A program made the translations under genes and the position numbers. Shown piece after piece: positions 23,483 through 35,261 of a DNA stretch of 64,000 nt. The notes beneath the pieces are model-generated. The model was not told the DNA's origin. It worked only from the letters and a program-made list of their open reading frames with translations, and did not search any database. Location of the stretch: contig NZ_CP076852.1 of assembly GCF_023612375.1 (NCBI RefSeq), positions 124,001 to 188,000 on the forward strand, in the 5' to 3' direction. Each line of letters starts with the position of its first letter. The first letter of the stretch is position 1. This stretch comes from Mycoplasma sp. SG1. Lineage in GTDB: Bacteria; Bacillota_I; Bacilli_A; Mycoplasmatales; SG1.

Positions 23483-23989
23483 ATGATATTTTCTTTTAAT
23501 AAATTTAATTTAAAAAAACATATAAATTTAATTATTAATGATTTTTCGTTTAAAAATAATATTACTGATCCCCAAAATATTGATAAAATCAAAAACATTA
23601 ACCATTTAATTAATAATTATTTTTACGATAATATTTTAATTAATTTAAATATTAATAATAATAACCATTTTAAATGTTTAACAATATTTAATTTTATTTC
23701 TTCTGATATTTTATATTTTAAATTTTTTTCTGAATATTTATTTTTGTTTGTTTTTAATGAAAATATTAAAAATATAATTATGACTTTTAAAAATAATGAA
23801 GAAATTCAGAAATTTTTTTCTATTGTTTTAAATAATTTTTATAAAAATAACAAAATAATACTTTATACGGAATCTGATAAAAAGAATATAAAAAATTTTT
23901 TAACCTTAAAAAAAATTTTTAATGTTAAAGATTTAAGTAATCAAAATAAAAAGTTTAACGATTTAAAAAAAATATTTAATAATAAGTAA
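23483..23989 (+). CDS. Hypothetical protein between SRP RNA and tmk
   Basis: 168 aa, not recognised. It is rich in Asn, Ile, Lys and Phe, without a signal peptide, Cys motif or nucleotide-binding loop that I can see. It starts MIFSFNKFNLKKHINL and contains KNNEEIQKFFSIVLNNFYKNNKIILYTES. It is 42 bp upstream of tmk on the same strand. In mycoplasmas a DNA polymerase III delta-prime gene (holB) is found near tmk, and a very degenerate, truncated clamp-loader relative is one possibility, but no motif supports it. Confidence 0.6.
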   Translation: MIFSFNKFNLKKHINLIINDFSFKNNITDPQNIDKIKNINHLINNYFYDNILINLNINNNNHFKCLTIFNFISSDILYFKFFSEYLFLFVFNENIKNIIMTFKNNEEIQKFFSIVLNNFYKNNKIILYTESDKKNIKNFLTLKKIFNVKDLSNQNKKFNDLKKIFNNK

Positions 23990-24031
23990 ATATTTAATAA
24001 ATAAATATTTTTAAAATTATAAAATTTAGTT

Positions 24032-24718
24032 ATGTTAATTATATTTGAAGGTGTAGATGGTTCTGGTAAAACTTTTACAATAAGACAAATTCAAAAAAAA
24101 GTATCTCAAAAAGCAAATAATAATTTTATCTTTTTGAAAGAACCGATGTTGTTAGAAGAAGATGGGATAAATATTACTGATTTTTTATTAAATTATAATT
24201 TAGATTCCTTATCTGAATTTTACTTTTTTATGGGTATAAGAGTATTAGGTTATTATAAAAATTTGTTACCAGCGTTAGCTAAAAATAAGATAGTTATATT
24301 TGACCGTTATTTTTATTCCACTTTAGTTTATCAATCCATTAATACAGATAAAAAAGAAAATTTATCAATAAATTTTTTAAATAATATAATAATTAATACG
24401 ATTGAAAAATTACATGTAAGTAAAGAAACAAAAAATAAAATTTTAAACCCCGACATTATTTTTATTTTTATAGCTAGTTATGAATCAGGTATTTTTAGAA
24501 AAAGAATTCAAAACGAAGTAAATAAATTTGAAAAAAGAGGGTTTGAGTATTACGAACAAATTAATCAAAATTATATAAATCTTTTTAATAAGTTAAAAGA
24601 AAAAAATCAGTCAAAAGTTTACTTAATAAACAGCAATCAAAATATTGAAAATATAATAGATTATTGTTATGATGTAATCATTAAACATACTTCTTCAAAG
24701 TGCGGTGCTAAAAAATAA
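24032..24718 (+). CDS. tmk: Thymidylate kinase
   Basis: 228 aa. It phosphorylates dTMP to dTDP. The P-loop GVDGSGKT is at residues 7-14. FLKEP, the DRYFYSTLVYQ (DR motif, dTMP binding) and the C-terminal VYLINSNQNIENI are typical. It is slightly longer than the usual 210 aa, with an insertion after the DRY segment. Its end overlaps the start of metG by 14 bp. Confidence 0.95.
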   Translation: MLIIFEGVDGSGKTFTIRQIQKKVSQKANNNFIFLKEPMLLEEDGINITDFLLNYNLDSLSEFYFFMGIRVLGYYKNLLPALAKNKIVIFDRYFYSTLVYQSINTDKKENLSINFLNNIIINTIEKLHVSKETKNKILNPDIIFIFIASYESGIFRKRIQNEVNKFEKRGFEYYEQINQNYINLFNKLKEKNQSKVYLINSNQNIENIIDYCYDVIIKHTSSKCGAKK

Positions 24719-26294
24719 AAAAAATATATTTATATCAACTCCAATTTATTATATAAACTCTAATCTTCACTTAGGGCACTGCTATACAACAGTTTTAGCA
24801 GATATTTATAATAGATTTCAAAAAAAAATATTACAAAATAATACTTTTTTTGTTACAGGTTGTGATGTTCACGGCGAAAAAGTATTTAATTCCGCGAAAG
24901 AAGCATTAAAAAAAGAAAATATCAGCACAGACGATTTATTAAGTTTAATAAACGAAAAACAACAACATATAAATGAACTTTGATCATTGTTGGATATTAA
25001 AACAGATTATTTTATTTCAACTCATGATGAAAATCATATTAAAAATGTACAAAAAATTTTTTCATTTTTTTACGATAACCAAAATATTTATTTAGGAAAA
25101 TATAAAGGTTATTATTCTGAAGTTAATGAGTGTTATTATTCATATAAAGAAATTAAAGAAAAAAAAATAGACATTCATAGTTTAAAAAAAATTGAAGAGC
25201 AAAATTATTTTTTAAATTTAAATAAAATTAAAAACAAATTAGAAGATGTTTTAAAAAAAGATATTCTTATTCCAGAATATAGAAGAACAGATGTTTTAAA
25301 TTATTTTTTTAAAAAAAATAATTTATTAGATTTATCTATAACAAGGTCTAAATCCAATGTTCACTGAGGAATAACAAATCCTATTGATAACAAATCTATA
25401 ATTTATGTTTGATTTGATGCATTAATAAATTATTTAACAGCATTAAATTACGGAGAAAAAAATAACGAATTATTTAAAAAGTTTTGATCTGTTAATTCTT
25501 TTAAAGTTCAATTTATTGGCAAGGAAATTATAAGATTTCATTCAATATACTGACCTGCAATTTTATTTTCATTAAATTTACCGATACCCGATAAATTAGT
25601 ATCACACGGTTGATTAATTTATAAAGATGAAAAAATGTCTAAATCTAAAAAAAATATTGTCGATCCATTTCTTTTTTTAAAAACTTATGATTTTGAATAT
25701 CTCCGTTATTTTTTTATGTATAACGGAGACTTAAGAAAAGATTTTAATTTTTCTGAAGAAGAATTCAAAGTGATTATAAATTCTACATTAATAGATAATT
25801 TTGGTAATTTTATTAACAGAGTTTTACATTTAATTAATAAAAATTTTAATGGATATATTTCGTTTGAAGAAATTACAAATAAACAACACTATCAACAAAT
25901 TATTAATGATTATCTAAAATATTTAAATGGATTTGAGTTTAGCAAAGGATTAAATTATTTATTAAATATCATAAGAGAACAAAATAAACATTTAAACGAA
26001 ACCGGACCTTGAAAACAGATTAATATAAAAAATAATAGAGAATATCTTAATTATTTTAAAAATTATTTTATAATTATAAACATAATTTTTTTCCTTCTTT
26101 CTCCGGTGTTTACGAAAAGTTATAAGCTTTTTTTAAATCATTTTACAGTTAACTCAAAAAAAGCAAAAACAATACTAGAAGGAAATTTAAAAGAGCCAAC
26201 TCTTGATATGTTTTCTAACCTATCATACTTTCAAAACAAAATTTTTAAAATTAAATTACCAATAAAAATTATTTTTAAGAAAATTGACAAATAA
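24705..26294 (+). CDS. metG: Methionyl-tRNA synthetase
   Basis: 529 aa class I synthetase charging tRNA-Met. The GTG start at 24705 lies inside the end of tmk. ISTPIYYINSNLHLGHCYTT holds the HIGH-type motif; TGCDVHGEKV follows. GVTNPIDNKS-like and VYVWFDALINYLTA segments carry UGA-encoded Trp, and KMSKS is at residues 310-314. The C-terminal anticodon-binding domain ends shortly after, with no tRNA-binding EMAP-like extension. Its tail overlaps mnmG by 11 bp. Confidence 0.97.
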
Positions 26295-28185
26295 TAATCA
26301 AAAAATCAACAACGCAAACATAGATGTAATAGTTATAGGCGCTGGACATGCAGGAGTAGAAGCAGCGAACATAGCCACTAAATTTAATAAATCAGTGTAC
26401 TTATTTACTTTTTCATTATCAACTGTTGCTACAACTCCTTGTAATCCATCCATTGGGGGTTCTGCGAAAGGAATAGTTGTAAAGGAGATAGATGCACTTG
26501 GTGGGTTAATGGGCGAAGCTGCCGACAATAATATTCTCCAAACCAAAATTTTAAATAAAGAAAAAGGTGTATCAATACAATCTTTAAGATTTCAAATAGA
26601 CAAAGATACTTATTCTAAGTATGTTTTAAATAGAATTTTAAATAATCCAAAAATAAAAATTATTCAAGATGAAGTTACAGAATTTTTAATCAAAAATAAC
26701 AAGATTTATGGTATAAAGACAAAAACACAAGGAGATTTTTTTTCTAAAACCGTAATTTTAACTACAGGAACATATTTAAAATCAATAATATTTCAGGGTG
26801 ATTTACAAATTAAAGAAGGCCCAAATAAACAAAAAAGAAGTGTTACTTTAAGTGACCAGTTAAAAAAATATAATTTTAATTTAAAAAGATTCAAAACAGG
26901 AACTCCCGCTAGAATTTTAAAAAATAGTATTAATTTTTCTGAGTTAGAAGAGTCCCCGCCAGATTATGATTCTACATATTTTTCGATACAAAACTGAGGA
27001 AATTTTTTGCCTAAAGTTCAAGAAATGTGTTGAATAACATATACAAATGAAAAAACACATAAGATAATTAAAGACAACATACATTTAAGTCCTATGTATA
27101 TAGATAGAACTAAAGGTATTGGTCCACGTTATTGTCCAAGTATTGAGGACAAAGTTATGCAGTTTCAAAATAAATTAAGACATCAGATATTTTTAGAACC
27201 AGAAAGAAAAATAAATACAGATATTTATCTTCAAGGAATGTCAACATGCCTACCACCAGATGTTCAAGAACAATTTTTAAAAACTATAAAAGGTTTAGAA
27301 CATTGTAAAATTGCAAAATATGGATATGCTATTGAATATGATGTTATAGACCCAATTCAGTTAAATCCTTCACTTGAAACCAAAGCGATAGAAAACCTTT
27401 TTACAGCAGGTCAAATAAACGGAACATCAGGTTACGAAGAAGCCGCATGTCAAGGACTAATAGCAGGAATTAATGCGGCTTTAAAAGCAGATCAACAACC
27501 TCCATTTATTTTAAATCGTTCTGATGCATATATTGGTGTACTTATTGATGATATTGTAACCAAAGGAGTAGATGAACCTTATAGATTGTTAACATCAAGA
27601 GCAGAACATCGTTTGTTGTTAAGAACCAATAATGCAGACATTCGTTTATTAAAATATGCATCTAAATACAATCTTCTTACAGATTATCAATTTCAAAATG
27701 TTAATGAAAAAATTAAGGAAATTGATGAAATTATTAATTTTTTAAAATCAACAAAAATCAAAGATAAAATAGAAGATATTAAAGAAATTTTTCAAGTAAA
27801 TACTAAAAATATATTTCAATATACATGCTATGATTTATTAAAAAACCCTTCAGTAAACTTAAAAGATTTATTAAAAATATTTCAATTTAATAAGACATTT
27901 CATTCTGAAAGTTTAAAAGAAACTGAAATAAATGTTAAATTAGAAGGTTATATAAAAAGACAAAATCAAGAAATTAAAAATATTGAAAAATTTAAAAATA
28001 TATTATTTCCGAAAGATTTTGATTTTTTTTCAGTTCCAAATATTTCAAACGAAGCTAAGGAAAAATTAAATAGAATTAGACCTATTTCTCTTGATCAAGC
28101 ATCAAGAATAAGTGGAATTAATTTAAATGATATCTTAATTTTAAAAATTTATATTCAAAAAATTAACGATAAAATTAACAATTAA
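26284..28185 (+). CDS. mnmG: tRNA uridine-5-carboxymethylaminomethyl modification enzyme MnmG (GidA)
   Basis: 633 aa FAD protein, partner of MnmE (at 0.75 kb) in wobble-uridine modification. The TTG start at 26284 is followed soon by the Rossmann motif DVIVIGAGHAGVEAA. CNPSIGGSAKGIVVKEIDALGG, LKRFKTGTPARI, DRTKGIGPRYCPSIEDKV, QGMSTCLPPDVQ and GTSGYEEAACQGLIAGINAA are diagnostic. The C-terminal helical domain (IRPISLDQASRISGI) contacts MnmE and tRNA. Confidence 0.98.
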
Positions 28186-28236
28186 ATATATAAAAAATAT
28201 TTATAAAATTACAAGAAACAATACATAAATAATTAT

Positions 28237-29793
28237 ATGATTCTAATATTTGATTTTGGAAGTCAATACACATTATTAATAAAAAAAATATTAGATAATT
28301 TTAATATTCATTCAGCAGTTTATCATCATAATGAATTAAAAAATTTATTCAATAATTTTAAACATGCTTCCGTTTCAGGAGTTATTTTTTCTGGAGGTCC
28401 AAAAAACATTAAACCAGAAGAACATCTAGCAGAATTTAATTTATTAGAACAAGCACCTTTTCCTATTTTAGGAATTTGTTTTGGATTTCAATTAATAGTC
28501 AGTTATTTAGGTGGAGAAATAACAAAACATAAAACATCAGAGTTTGGCAAAACCATCGTTAAACAAACAGAAAATAAATCTAAACTTTTTGAAAAAATTG
28601 ACAAAAAAACTTATCAAACATGAATGTCTCATTCAAACGGGATAATAATACCAAGAGAAATACTCAAAAAAATAAATGTAACAAGTTATTCTGAAAATAA
28701 TTTTATTGCTTCATTTGAATTAAAGAAAAAACCTATTTTCGCTTTACAGTATCACCCAGAGGTAGATCATACTGAATATGGAAAACAAATATTAGAAAAT
28801 TTTATTTTTAATATTTGTAATGAAAAGAGAATATTCAAAAATTCTATAGAAGCAATATTAGAAAAGAAAACAATAGAAGTAAAAAACAAACTAGGAGAAA
28901 ACAAAGTATCATTAGCATTATCAGGAGGAACTGATTCTACGATTTTAGCTGTATTTTTAAATTCTATTTTAAAAAATGGACAATTAATTTGTCTTTTTAT
29001 TGATAACGGATTACTTAGAAAAGATGAAGTAAAAGAAGTAAAAACTTTATTTAAAGAATACAAATTGCCAGTAGAATATTTTAATTACAGAAGTTTATTT
29101 TTTAAAAACCTTAAAAATATTAAAAAACCAGAAGTAAAAAGAAAAATAATAGGAAAAACCTTTATTAAAATTTTTGAAAAAATTTTAAAAAATAAAAATA
29201 TTAAATATTTAGCACAGGGAACTATACACTCAGATGTTGTAGAATCTTCTTTAACAGAAACAAAAGCTCAAAAAGTTATTAAATCCCATCATAATGTTGG
29301 TGGTTTACCAAAAAACATGAAATTGAAATTAGTTGAACCATTTTCTGATTTATTAAAAGATTCTGTAAGAGAATTAGGAAAAACAATTGGTTTAAGAAGT
29401 TCTTTTTTAAAAAAACATCCATTTCCAGGACCAGGCTTAGGAGTAAGAATTATTGGAGAAGTTACACCATCAAAAGTAGCGATTCTACAAAAAGCAGATC
29501 ATATTTTAATAAATATCTTACGTGAGAAAAATATTTATTATTATGTTTCACAAGCATTTACAGTATTGTTATCAGATAAAACAACTGGTGTTAAAGGGGA
29601 TAATCGATCATATGGCTTTGTTATTGCAATCCGTTTAGTAACAACCAAAAATTTTATGACAGCAAGTATTTATCACTTAGATTATTCAATATTAGAAACT
29701 ATATCATCAGATATTACAAATAAGATTCCACAAGTTGTTAGAGTGGTTTATGATATAACATCAAAACCACCTGGCACTATAGAGTGGGAGTAA
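28237..29793 (+). CDS. guaA: GMP synthase (glutamine-hydrolysing)
   Basis: 518 aa. It converts XMP to GMP with glutamine and ATP. The class I amidotransferase domain has the nucleophile Cys81 in LGICFGFQ and the catalytic His/Glu in QYHPEVDHTEYG. The ATP-pyrophosphatase P-loop SGGTDST and the dimerisation domain (HPFPGPGLGVRIIGEVT ... SKPPGTIEWE) complete it. A UGA at 28621-28623 is read as Trp (TYQTWMSHSNG). It converges on guaB with an 11-bp gap, so the two steps IMP -> XMP -> GMP sit together. Confidence 0.98.
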
Positions 29794-29804
29794 AATTTTT
29801 AAAT

Positions 29805-31268
29805 TTAGTTTATTGTATCGTTTTGTTGAGAACTTTCAACAATATCTAAGTCATGGACATTTCCCTCAGCAATACCTTGATTTGTTATTTCTAAAAATTC
29901 TGCCGTTGTTTGTAGGGATGGAATATTTTCACATCCACAATACCCCATACCGCTTTTTAAACCACCAACAAGTTGATAAATAACTTTTGATACAGGTCCT
30001 TTATATGGAATAAATCCCTTAACGCCTTCTGCAATAAATTTTTTACTTTTGCTTTGAAAATATCTATCAGCACCGCCTTCTTTCATTCCCTGAATACTAC
30101 CCATACCATAATAACTTTTATATTTTTGTCCTTGATAAAAAGTAATTTCTCCTGGAGCTTCATCTGTTCCAGCTAATAAATTGCCAAGCATAACAGAACT
30201 TGCACCACAACCAATCGCTTTAGTTATATCTCCGCTTGTTCTTATTCCGCCATCAGCAATAACAGGGATATTATGTTTTTTACAAACTTCAGCAACATCC
30301 ATAATAGCAGTAGCCTGAGGGACACCAATTCCAGCTATGACTCTAGTTGTACAAATACTACCAGGACCCATACCAACTTTAATGGCATCAACATTTAGTT
30401 TTATTAAATCTATAGCTGCTTCTTTTGTTGCAACATTCCCAACAATTAAATTAATTTTAGGAAATTTTATTTTAATTTTTTTTGTCAATTCTAAAACATT
30501 GCTGGAATGGGCATGAGCTGAATCTAGCACAATTACATCTGCACCAAATTTTATTAATTCTTTAATTCTATCTATTGTATCTTCTGATACACTTACAGCA
30601 GCCCCAACTCTTAATCTTCCTTCGTTATCCAAAGTAGCATTTGGATATTCTATTTTTTTTTCAATATCTTTAATAGTTATTAATCCAGCTAAATTAAAAT
30701 TACTATCAACTAATATTAATTTTTCTATTCGATTTTTATGAAGAATTTTTTTTGCTTCTTCTAATGATGTTTTAGGATTAGCAGTGATTAAATTATTTTT
30801 AGTACAAACATCTTTAACTAGTAAATTTGTATTTTTATCTAAAAATCTAATATCTCGATTGGTAATAATTCCAATTAACTTTTTATCATTTTCACTTTTA
30901 ACAACAGGCAAACCACTAATTTTATATTTTTGCATTGTTTGAATAACTTCTAAAACAGGAACAGATTCAAAAGTGTACAATGGATTTTTAATCATCCCGC
31001 TTTCATATTTTTTTACAAGATCTACTTCGTAGGCTTGTTCTTTAATTGATAAATTTTTATGAATAATACCAATTCCACCATATTTAGCCATTTCTATAGC
31101 CATTTCATGTGTTGTAATTGTACTCATCGCTGCAGAAATTATAGGAATATTTAAAATAATATTTTTCGTTAACTTTGTCTCTGTTAAAATATTATTTATA
31201 TAGTAATTAGATTTTTTTGGAACTAACAATAAATCATTAAATGTTAGACCTTTTTTAATATTTTTCAT
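29805..31268 (-). CDS. guaB: IMP dehydrogenase
   Basis: 487 aa, no internal UGA. It oxidises IMP to XMP with NAD+, the committed step of GMP synthesis. [15 protein letters not shown] at the N-terminus, two CBS domains (about residues 90-205), [14 protein letters not shown], the catalytic loop [17 protein letters not shown] with the active-site Cys, and [10 protein letters not shown] identify it. It is one of the few minus-strand genes on this arm, convergent with guaA. Confidence 0.98.
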   Translation of the reverse strand: MKNIKKGLTFNDLLLVPKKSNYYINNILTETKLTKNIILNIPIISAAMSTITTHEMAIEMAKYGGIGIIHKNLSIKEQAYEVDLVKKYESGMIKNPLYTFESVPVLEVIQTMQKYKISGLPVVKSENDKKLIGIITNRDIRFLDKNTNLLVKDVCTKNNLITANPKTSLEEAKKILHKNRIEKLILVDSNFNLAGLITIKDIEKKIEYPNATLDNEGRLRVGAAVSVSEDTIDRIKELIKFGADVIVLDSAHAHSSNVLELTKKIKIKFPKINLIVGNVATKEAAIDLIKLNVDAIKVGMGPGSICTTRVIAGIGVPQATAIMDVAEVCKKHNIPVIADGGIRTSGDITKAIGCGASSVMLGNLLAGTDEAPGEITFYQGQKYKSYYGMGSIQGMKEGGADRYFQSKSKKFIAEGVKGFIPYKGPVSKVIYQLVGGLKSGMGYCGCENIPSLQTTAEFLEITNQGIAEGNVHDLDIVESSQQNDTIN

Positions 31269-31652
31269 GTAATTAAAATTAATTTTTATTTTTTATTAAT
31301 TATTTTATAAAAAAAATTATAAATTTATAAAAAAGCAATATAAAAATTTTAATAAATTTAATATCCTATTTAGCAAAAATATAAAATATAAATCATATTA
31401 ATAAATATATTTTTATATTTTATTTATAAATTCGTTAATTTAATTAAAATTATCATACATAAATACTAAAATTATGTTTTTATTCTTATTAGAATTTAAG
31501 TTTATTTTTTTAAGCATTATGTATTTGTTTTTTAAGAAAAGTTTTATAATTAATATAGGCAAATTTTAAACAAACAAAATCATTAATATAATGAAGATCA
31601 GATTGATATATTATTAATTTATATATCATCTAATATCTCGTGAGGTTATAAC
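31269..31652. other. 384-bp intergenic region between guaB and rubrerythrin
   Basis: Divergent promoter region without a gene I can support. It is AT-rich. Near the rubrerythrin end are a bulged inverted repeat (31600-31631) and a good Shine-Dalgarno GAGG 8 bp before the ATG at 31653. No purine riboswitch core was seen next to guaB. Confidence 0.5.
31600..31631. promoter_or_regulatory. Inverted repeat upstream of rubrerythrin, candidate operator
   Basis: AGATTGATATAT and ATATATCATCT pair over 11 bp with one bulged T around a 9-nt loop. It lies 22 bp before the rubrerythrin start. It might be a repressor site or a leader hairpin. The regulator is unknown. Confidence 0.35.
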
Positions 31653-32264
31653 ATGAAAAAATGAAAATGTACTATTTGTGGTGCGGTTTTTGATTCAACT
31701 GAAAAAGATTTAGATAGATGCCCAGTTTGTGGTGCACCTAAAGATAAAATCATTGAATTTGCAGCAGAAGCTCCCACTTCTTCAGGACCATATGGTAAAG
31801 TAGCTCCTACCAAAGGACCTTTAAAATGGCTTGCTGAGCATTACATTGGTATCGCAAAAGATGCTCCAGAAGAAATTAAGGAAAAACTAAGAGGATGTTT
31901 TAAAGCTGAAACTTCAGAAGTTGGAATGTATTTAGCTATGTCAAGACAAGCTTTCCGCGAAGGATATCCAGAAATCGGAAGAGTTTGAGAACAAATCGCT
32001 TTTGAAGAAGCTGAACATGCATCTAAATTCTGTGAAGCTATTGGAGAAGACGTTGCGCCATCAACTCAAGAAAATCTAATAAAAATGATTTATGGAGAAA
32101 ATGGAGCTAACCATATTCGTTATGAAATAGCCCATTGAGCTAAAGTTGATAACCGTAATGACGCTCTTCATGATTTAGTACATGAAATAGCACGTGACGA
32201 AGCTCGCCATGGAAAAGCACAAATAGGTCTTTTAAAAAGATACTTCAATAAAACTATAAAATAA
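31653..32264 (+). CDS. Reverse-type rubrerythrin (N-terminal rubredoxin domain)
   Basis: 203 aa. The rubredoxin-like iron site is at the N-terminus (CTICGAVF ... CPVCGAP, residues about 6-28), ahead of a four-helix diiron domain with [32 protein letters not shown] and [11 protein letters not shown] supplying the ExxH ligands. Reverse rubrerythrins of clostridia act as H2O2 (and O2) reductases fed by NADH:rubredoxin reductase, and here the flavodiiron fusion carries such a reductase. The UGA at codon 4 is Trp, so readers using the standard code miss the start. A GAGG ribosome site precedes it and a strong terminator follows. Confidence 0.93.
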
Positions 32265-32303
32265 GACATTTATTATTTTTTAGTTTTTATAAAAGATATG
32301 CAA

Positions 32304-32331
32304 AAAGAACCAGTATGGTTCTTTTTTTTTA
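32304..32331 (+). terminator. Rho-independent terminator after rubrerythrin
   Basis: AAAGAACCA - GTA - TGGTTCTTT is a perfect 9-bp stem with a 3-nt loop, followed by T residues. Confidence 0.85.
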
Positions 32332-32406
32332 TTAAAAATTTATTTTATACAAACTAAAAAATTCTAATTTTTTAGATTATATAGATTCTAACCTTATAAT
32401 ATTTTT

Positions 32407-33198
32407 GTGAAAAAAGCTAAAATCATTGCAATTACGAACCAAAAAGGTGGAGTTGGTAAAACAACAACCAGTATTAATTTAGCCGCTGGTCTTGCAACTT
32501 TCAAAAAAAAAGTCTTACTTATTGATTTCGATCCGCAAGGAAATTCAACAATTGGACTTGGAATCATGCGTTCAAATTTAAAATCATGTATCTTTGATTT
32601 TATGATTAGTCAAGATAATTTCCAAAATATCGTTACTTCCATAACTTTTAAAGATTGTAAGTTTGATCTTCTACCAGCAACAATTAATCTTGCTGGGATT
32701 GAAATTTATTTAAGTGAAGAAAAAATAAATACTAATTTAGTTTTAAAACAAAAAATAAATAAAATTATTCCACTTTATGACTATATCATCATTGATTGTC
32801 CACCAAGTTTAGGAATTTTGAATCAAAATGCATTAAGCGCAGCCGATTCTGTATTAATTCCAATTCAAACAGAATTCTATTCACTCGATGGATTAACACA
32901 GTTATTGTACACAATTACGATAATTAAAAAATTATACAATCCTAAACTTCATATCGAAGGGATTTTGTTAACTATGTATGATAATAGAAATAAACTTTGT
33001 TTAGAAATTGAAGAAGATGTCAGAAAACACTTCAAAGAAAAAGTATACTTAACGTTAATTAATCGTAATATTAAAATTCCAGAATCACAATCTTTAGGAT
33101 TACCAATTTTTCATTATGATAAAAACTGTAAAGCTTCAGAACTTTACAAAAATTTTACATTAGAGGTATTGAAATTTAATGAAAAAAGAGATAAATAA
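32407..33198 (+). CDS. parA: Chromosome partitioning ATPase ParA (Soj)
   Basis: 263 aa with a GTG start. The deviant Walker [10 protein letters not shown] is at residues 13-21, with [16 protein letters not shown], the [19 protein letters not shown] Walker B region and [13 protein letters not shown]. It binds DNA as an ATP dimer and moves ParB-parS complexes. It overlaps parB by 20 bp, and a parS site lies in serS. No internal UGA. Confidence 0.96.
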   Translation: MKKAKIIAITNQKGGVGKTTTSINLAAGLATFKKKVLLIDFDPQGNSTIGLGIMRSNLKSCIFDFMISQDNFQNIVTSITFKDCKFDLLPATINLAGIEIYLSEEKINTNLVLKQKINKIIPLYDYIIIDCPPSLGILNQNALSAADSVLIPIQTEFYSLDGLTQLLYTITIIKKLYNPKLHIEGILLTMYDNRNKLCLEIEEDVRKHFKEKVYLTLINRNIKIPESQSLGLPIFHYDKNCKASELYKNFTLEVLKFNEKRDK

Positions 33199-34087
33199 AT
33201 CATCAACCCGTATTATCAGAAAAGTAAAACCAAAAAAATTGGTAAGAGGACTTGACACTTTATTTGGAACAGATTTATCCAAAGCAATAGAAAAAATTCA
33301 AACTTCTCATAGTAAAAATGAGATTCAACAAATAAAAATTGATGATATTTTGCCTAATCCGCATCAGCCTAGAAAACATTTTAGTCAAGAAAAATTAGAA
33401 GAGTTATCTGACAGTATCACTAAAAATGGACTTTTTACTCCTATTATTTTAAGAAAAAGTAAACTAGATTATTATTATTTGGTTGCAGGAGAAAGAAGAT
33501 TAAGATCTGCAAAGATGGCAGGGTTAACCCACATTTCTTCAATTATTCTAAATATTAGTGATGATAAAATGCAAGAGATTTCTTTATTAGAAAATATTCA
33601 AAGAGAAAATTTATCAATTGTTGAAGAAGCTATGGCATTAAAAAGATATCAATTAAAACATAAATTATCTCAAGAAGAATTAGCTAAAAGATTTGCCAAA
33701 TCAAGAAGTTATGTAGCAAACGTTTTAAGATTAACCAATTTACAACCAGAAATTCAACAAGTTCTTATTGATCAAAAACTTACATTTGGACACATTAAAC
33801 CATTAATGGGCTTAAAAGATAAAGATCAAATGTTAAAAATAATTAATAAAGCCGTTGAAAAAAACTTAAATGTTAGACAGGTTGAAGATATTGTTAAAGG
33901 TTATAGTTTAAAAAAATATCATAGTGGCCCAAACAAAATTTTAAATGATAGTCAGGTAAAATATCATTTAAATAAATTGAGAAAAAAACTACTTACAAAA
34001 ATTAAAATCAATAAAAAAAATCATCTTTTAATCAAATTTAAAGATAAAGAAGATTTTGAAAGAATCATTTTTTTACTATTAAAATAA
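33179..34087 (+). CDS. parB: Chromosome partitioning protein ParB (Spo0J)
   Basis: 302 aa. It binds parS and spreads as a CTP-dependent clamp. The N-terminal VRGLDTLFG is the ParA-contact motif. [17 protein letters not shown], the CTP-binding [27 protein letters not shown], and the HTH segment [23 protein letters not shown] followed by [12 protein letters not shown] are all present. This is a full ParB, with both CTP motifs. Many mycoplasmas keep only a ParA homologue, so the complete system is worth noting. Confidence 0.96.
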   Translation: MKKEINKSSTRIIRKVKPKKLVRGLDTLFGTDLSKAIEKIQTSHSKNEIQQIKIDDILPNPHQPRKHFSQEKLEELSDSITKNGLFTPIILRKSKLDYYYLVAGERRLRSAKMAGLTHISSIILNISDDKMQEISLLENIQRENLSIVEEAMALKRYQLKHKLSQEELAKRFAKSRSYVANVLRLTNLQPEIQQVLIDQKLTFGHIKPLMGLKDKDQMLKIINKAVEKNLNVRQVEDIVKGYSLKKYHSGPNKILNDSQVKYHLNKLRKKLLTKIKINKKNHLLIKFKDKEDFERIIFLLLK

Positions 34088-34126
34088 AATAGTAAAAAAA
34101 TAATAAGAAATATTAAAATTTAAAGT

Positions 34127-35233
34127 ATGAAAATCGGAATAGTTGGTTATCCTAACGTTGGTAAAAGTTCATTATTTAAAACTTTAACAAAACAAGAAGT
34201 TTTAATTGCTGATAGACCATTTGCTACTATTAATCCTAATATAGGGCAAATTGTTGCAAAAGATCAACGATTAGAAAAACTTCAAAAAATTTATAAATCA
34301 AAAAAAATAGTTTATCCAGTTATCCAACTTATAGATATTGCTGGAATTGTAAAAGATGCTCATAAAGGAAAGGGGCTAGGGAACAAGTTTCTTTCAAGTA
34401 CAAGGGAAACAAATTTAATTTTGGTTGTTATTAGGCACTTTAATGATCCAAAAACAAAAAACAATGAGTTAACAGATATCGCTTTAATTGATCAATTAAA
34501 AACTATTTATCTTGAACTTTTATATGCAGATTATGAAATAGTTAATAAAGTTTTACCTAAACTAAACAGTCAACACAAAAAATACCCAGATGATATTTTT
34601 ATCAAAAGAAAAATAAAAATTTTAAATAAATTTTTAAAAATTGTTCAAAAGGAAGAATTTTTTATTGATAAAAATTTTACAGATGATGAAATAGAAAGTA
34701 TAAAAGAATACAATTTTTTTTGATATAAACCTCTTTATGTTTTAGTTAACACAGATTCATTAAACAACGACAGCAACAACAAGGAATTTGATGAACTTAG
34801 AAATTTTTTAAATAACAACTCAATTAATTGAGTTGTTATTAACATTAAGTTTGAAGATGAATTGATTATGTATAACGCAAACGAACTTAAAGAAATCGAA
34901 GAGTGGACAAAAGATTATGGTAAACAATTAGATTATCTAATTTTTAATATTTTAAAAATATCTAGTTCTGATATTTTTTTTACTTGCGGCGAACAAGAGG
35001 TTAGAGGGTGAATTTTTAAAAAAAACAGTAACGCTAAAGAGGCCGCTGGATCAGTTCACACAGATATAGAAAAAAATTTTAATATTTTAGAAAAAATTAA
35101 TTATCAAGAATTAATTTCTGAATCTGAAAAAACAGATAAAATTGATTTTAGAAAACTAACAAAATTTGAAAGCAAAAACTACATCGTAAAAGACGGAGAT
35201 ATTTGCCATTTTCGTTTTAATAAACCTAGTTAA
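34127..35233 (+). CDS. ychF: Ribosome-binding ATPase YchF (Obg family)
   Basis: 368 aa. The P-loop GYPNVGKSS is at residues 7-15, with RPFATINPNIG (switch I), DIAGIVKDAHKGKGLGNKFL (G3) and NTDS in place of the usual NxxE specificity motif of YchF. The helical insertion and the TGS domain ending IVKDGDICHFRFN are present. FFTCGEQEVRGW carries a UGA-encoded Trp. It converges with the next minus-strand gene across a bidirectional hairpin. Confidence 0.96.
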
Positions 35234-35238
35234 AATTA

Positions 35239-35261
35239 AAAAAATTAAAGAGTAATTTTTT
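35239..35261. terminator. Bidirectional terminator between ychF and the small membrane protein
   Basis: AAAAAATTA - AAGAG - TAATTTTTT gives a 9-bp stem with A and T flanks, so it works in either direction between convergent genes. It includes the stop codon of the minus-strand gene. Confidence 0.6.

Noticed and set aside
29794-29804. A terminator between the convergent guaA and guaB
   Set aside because: The gap is 11 bp and no stem-loop with a T-run is seen there.
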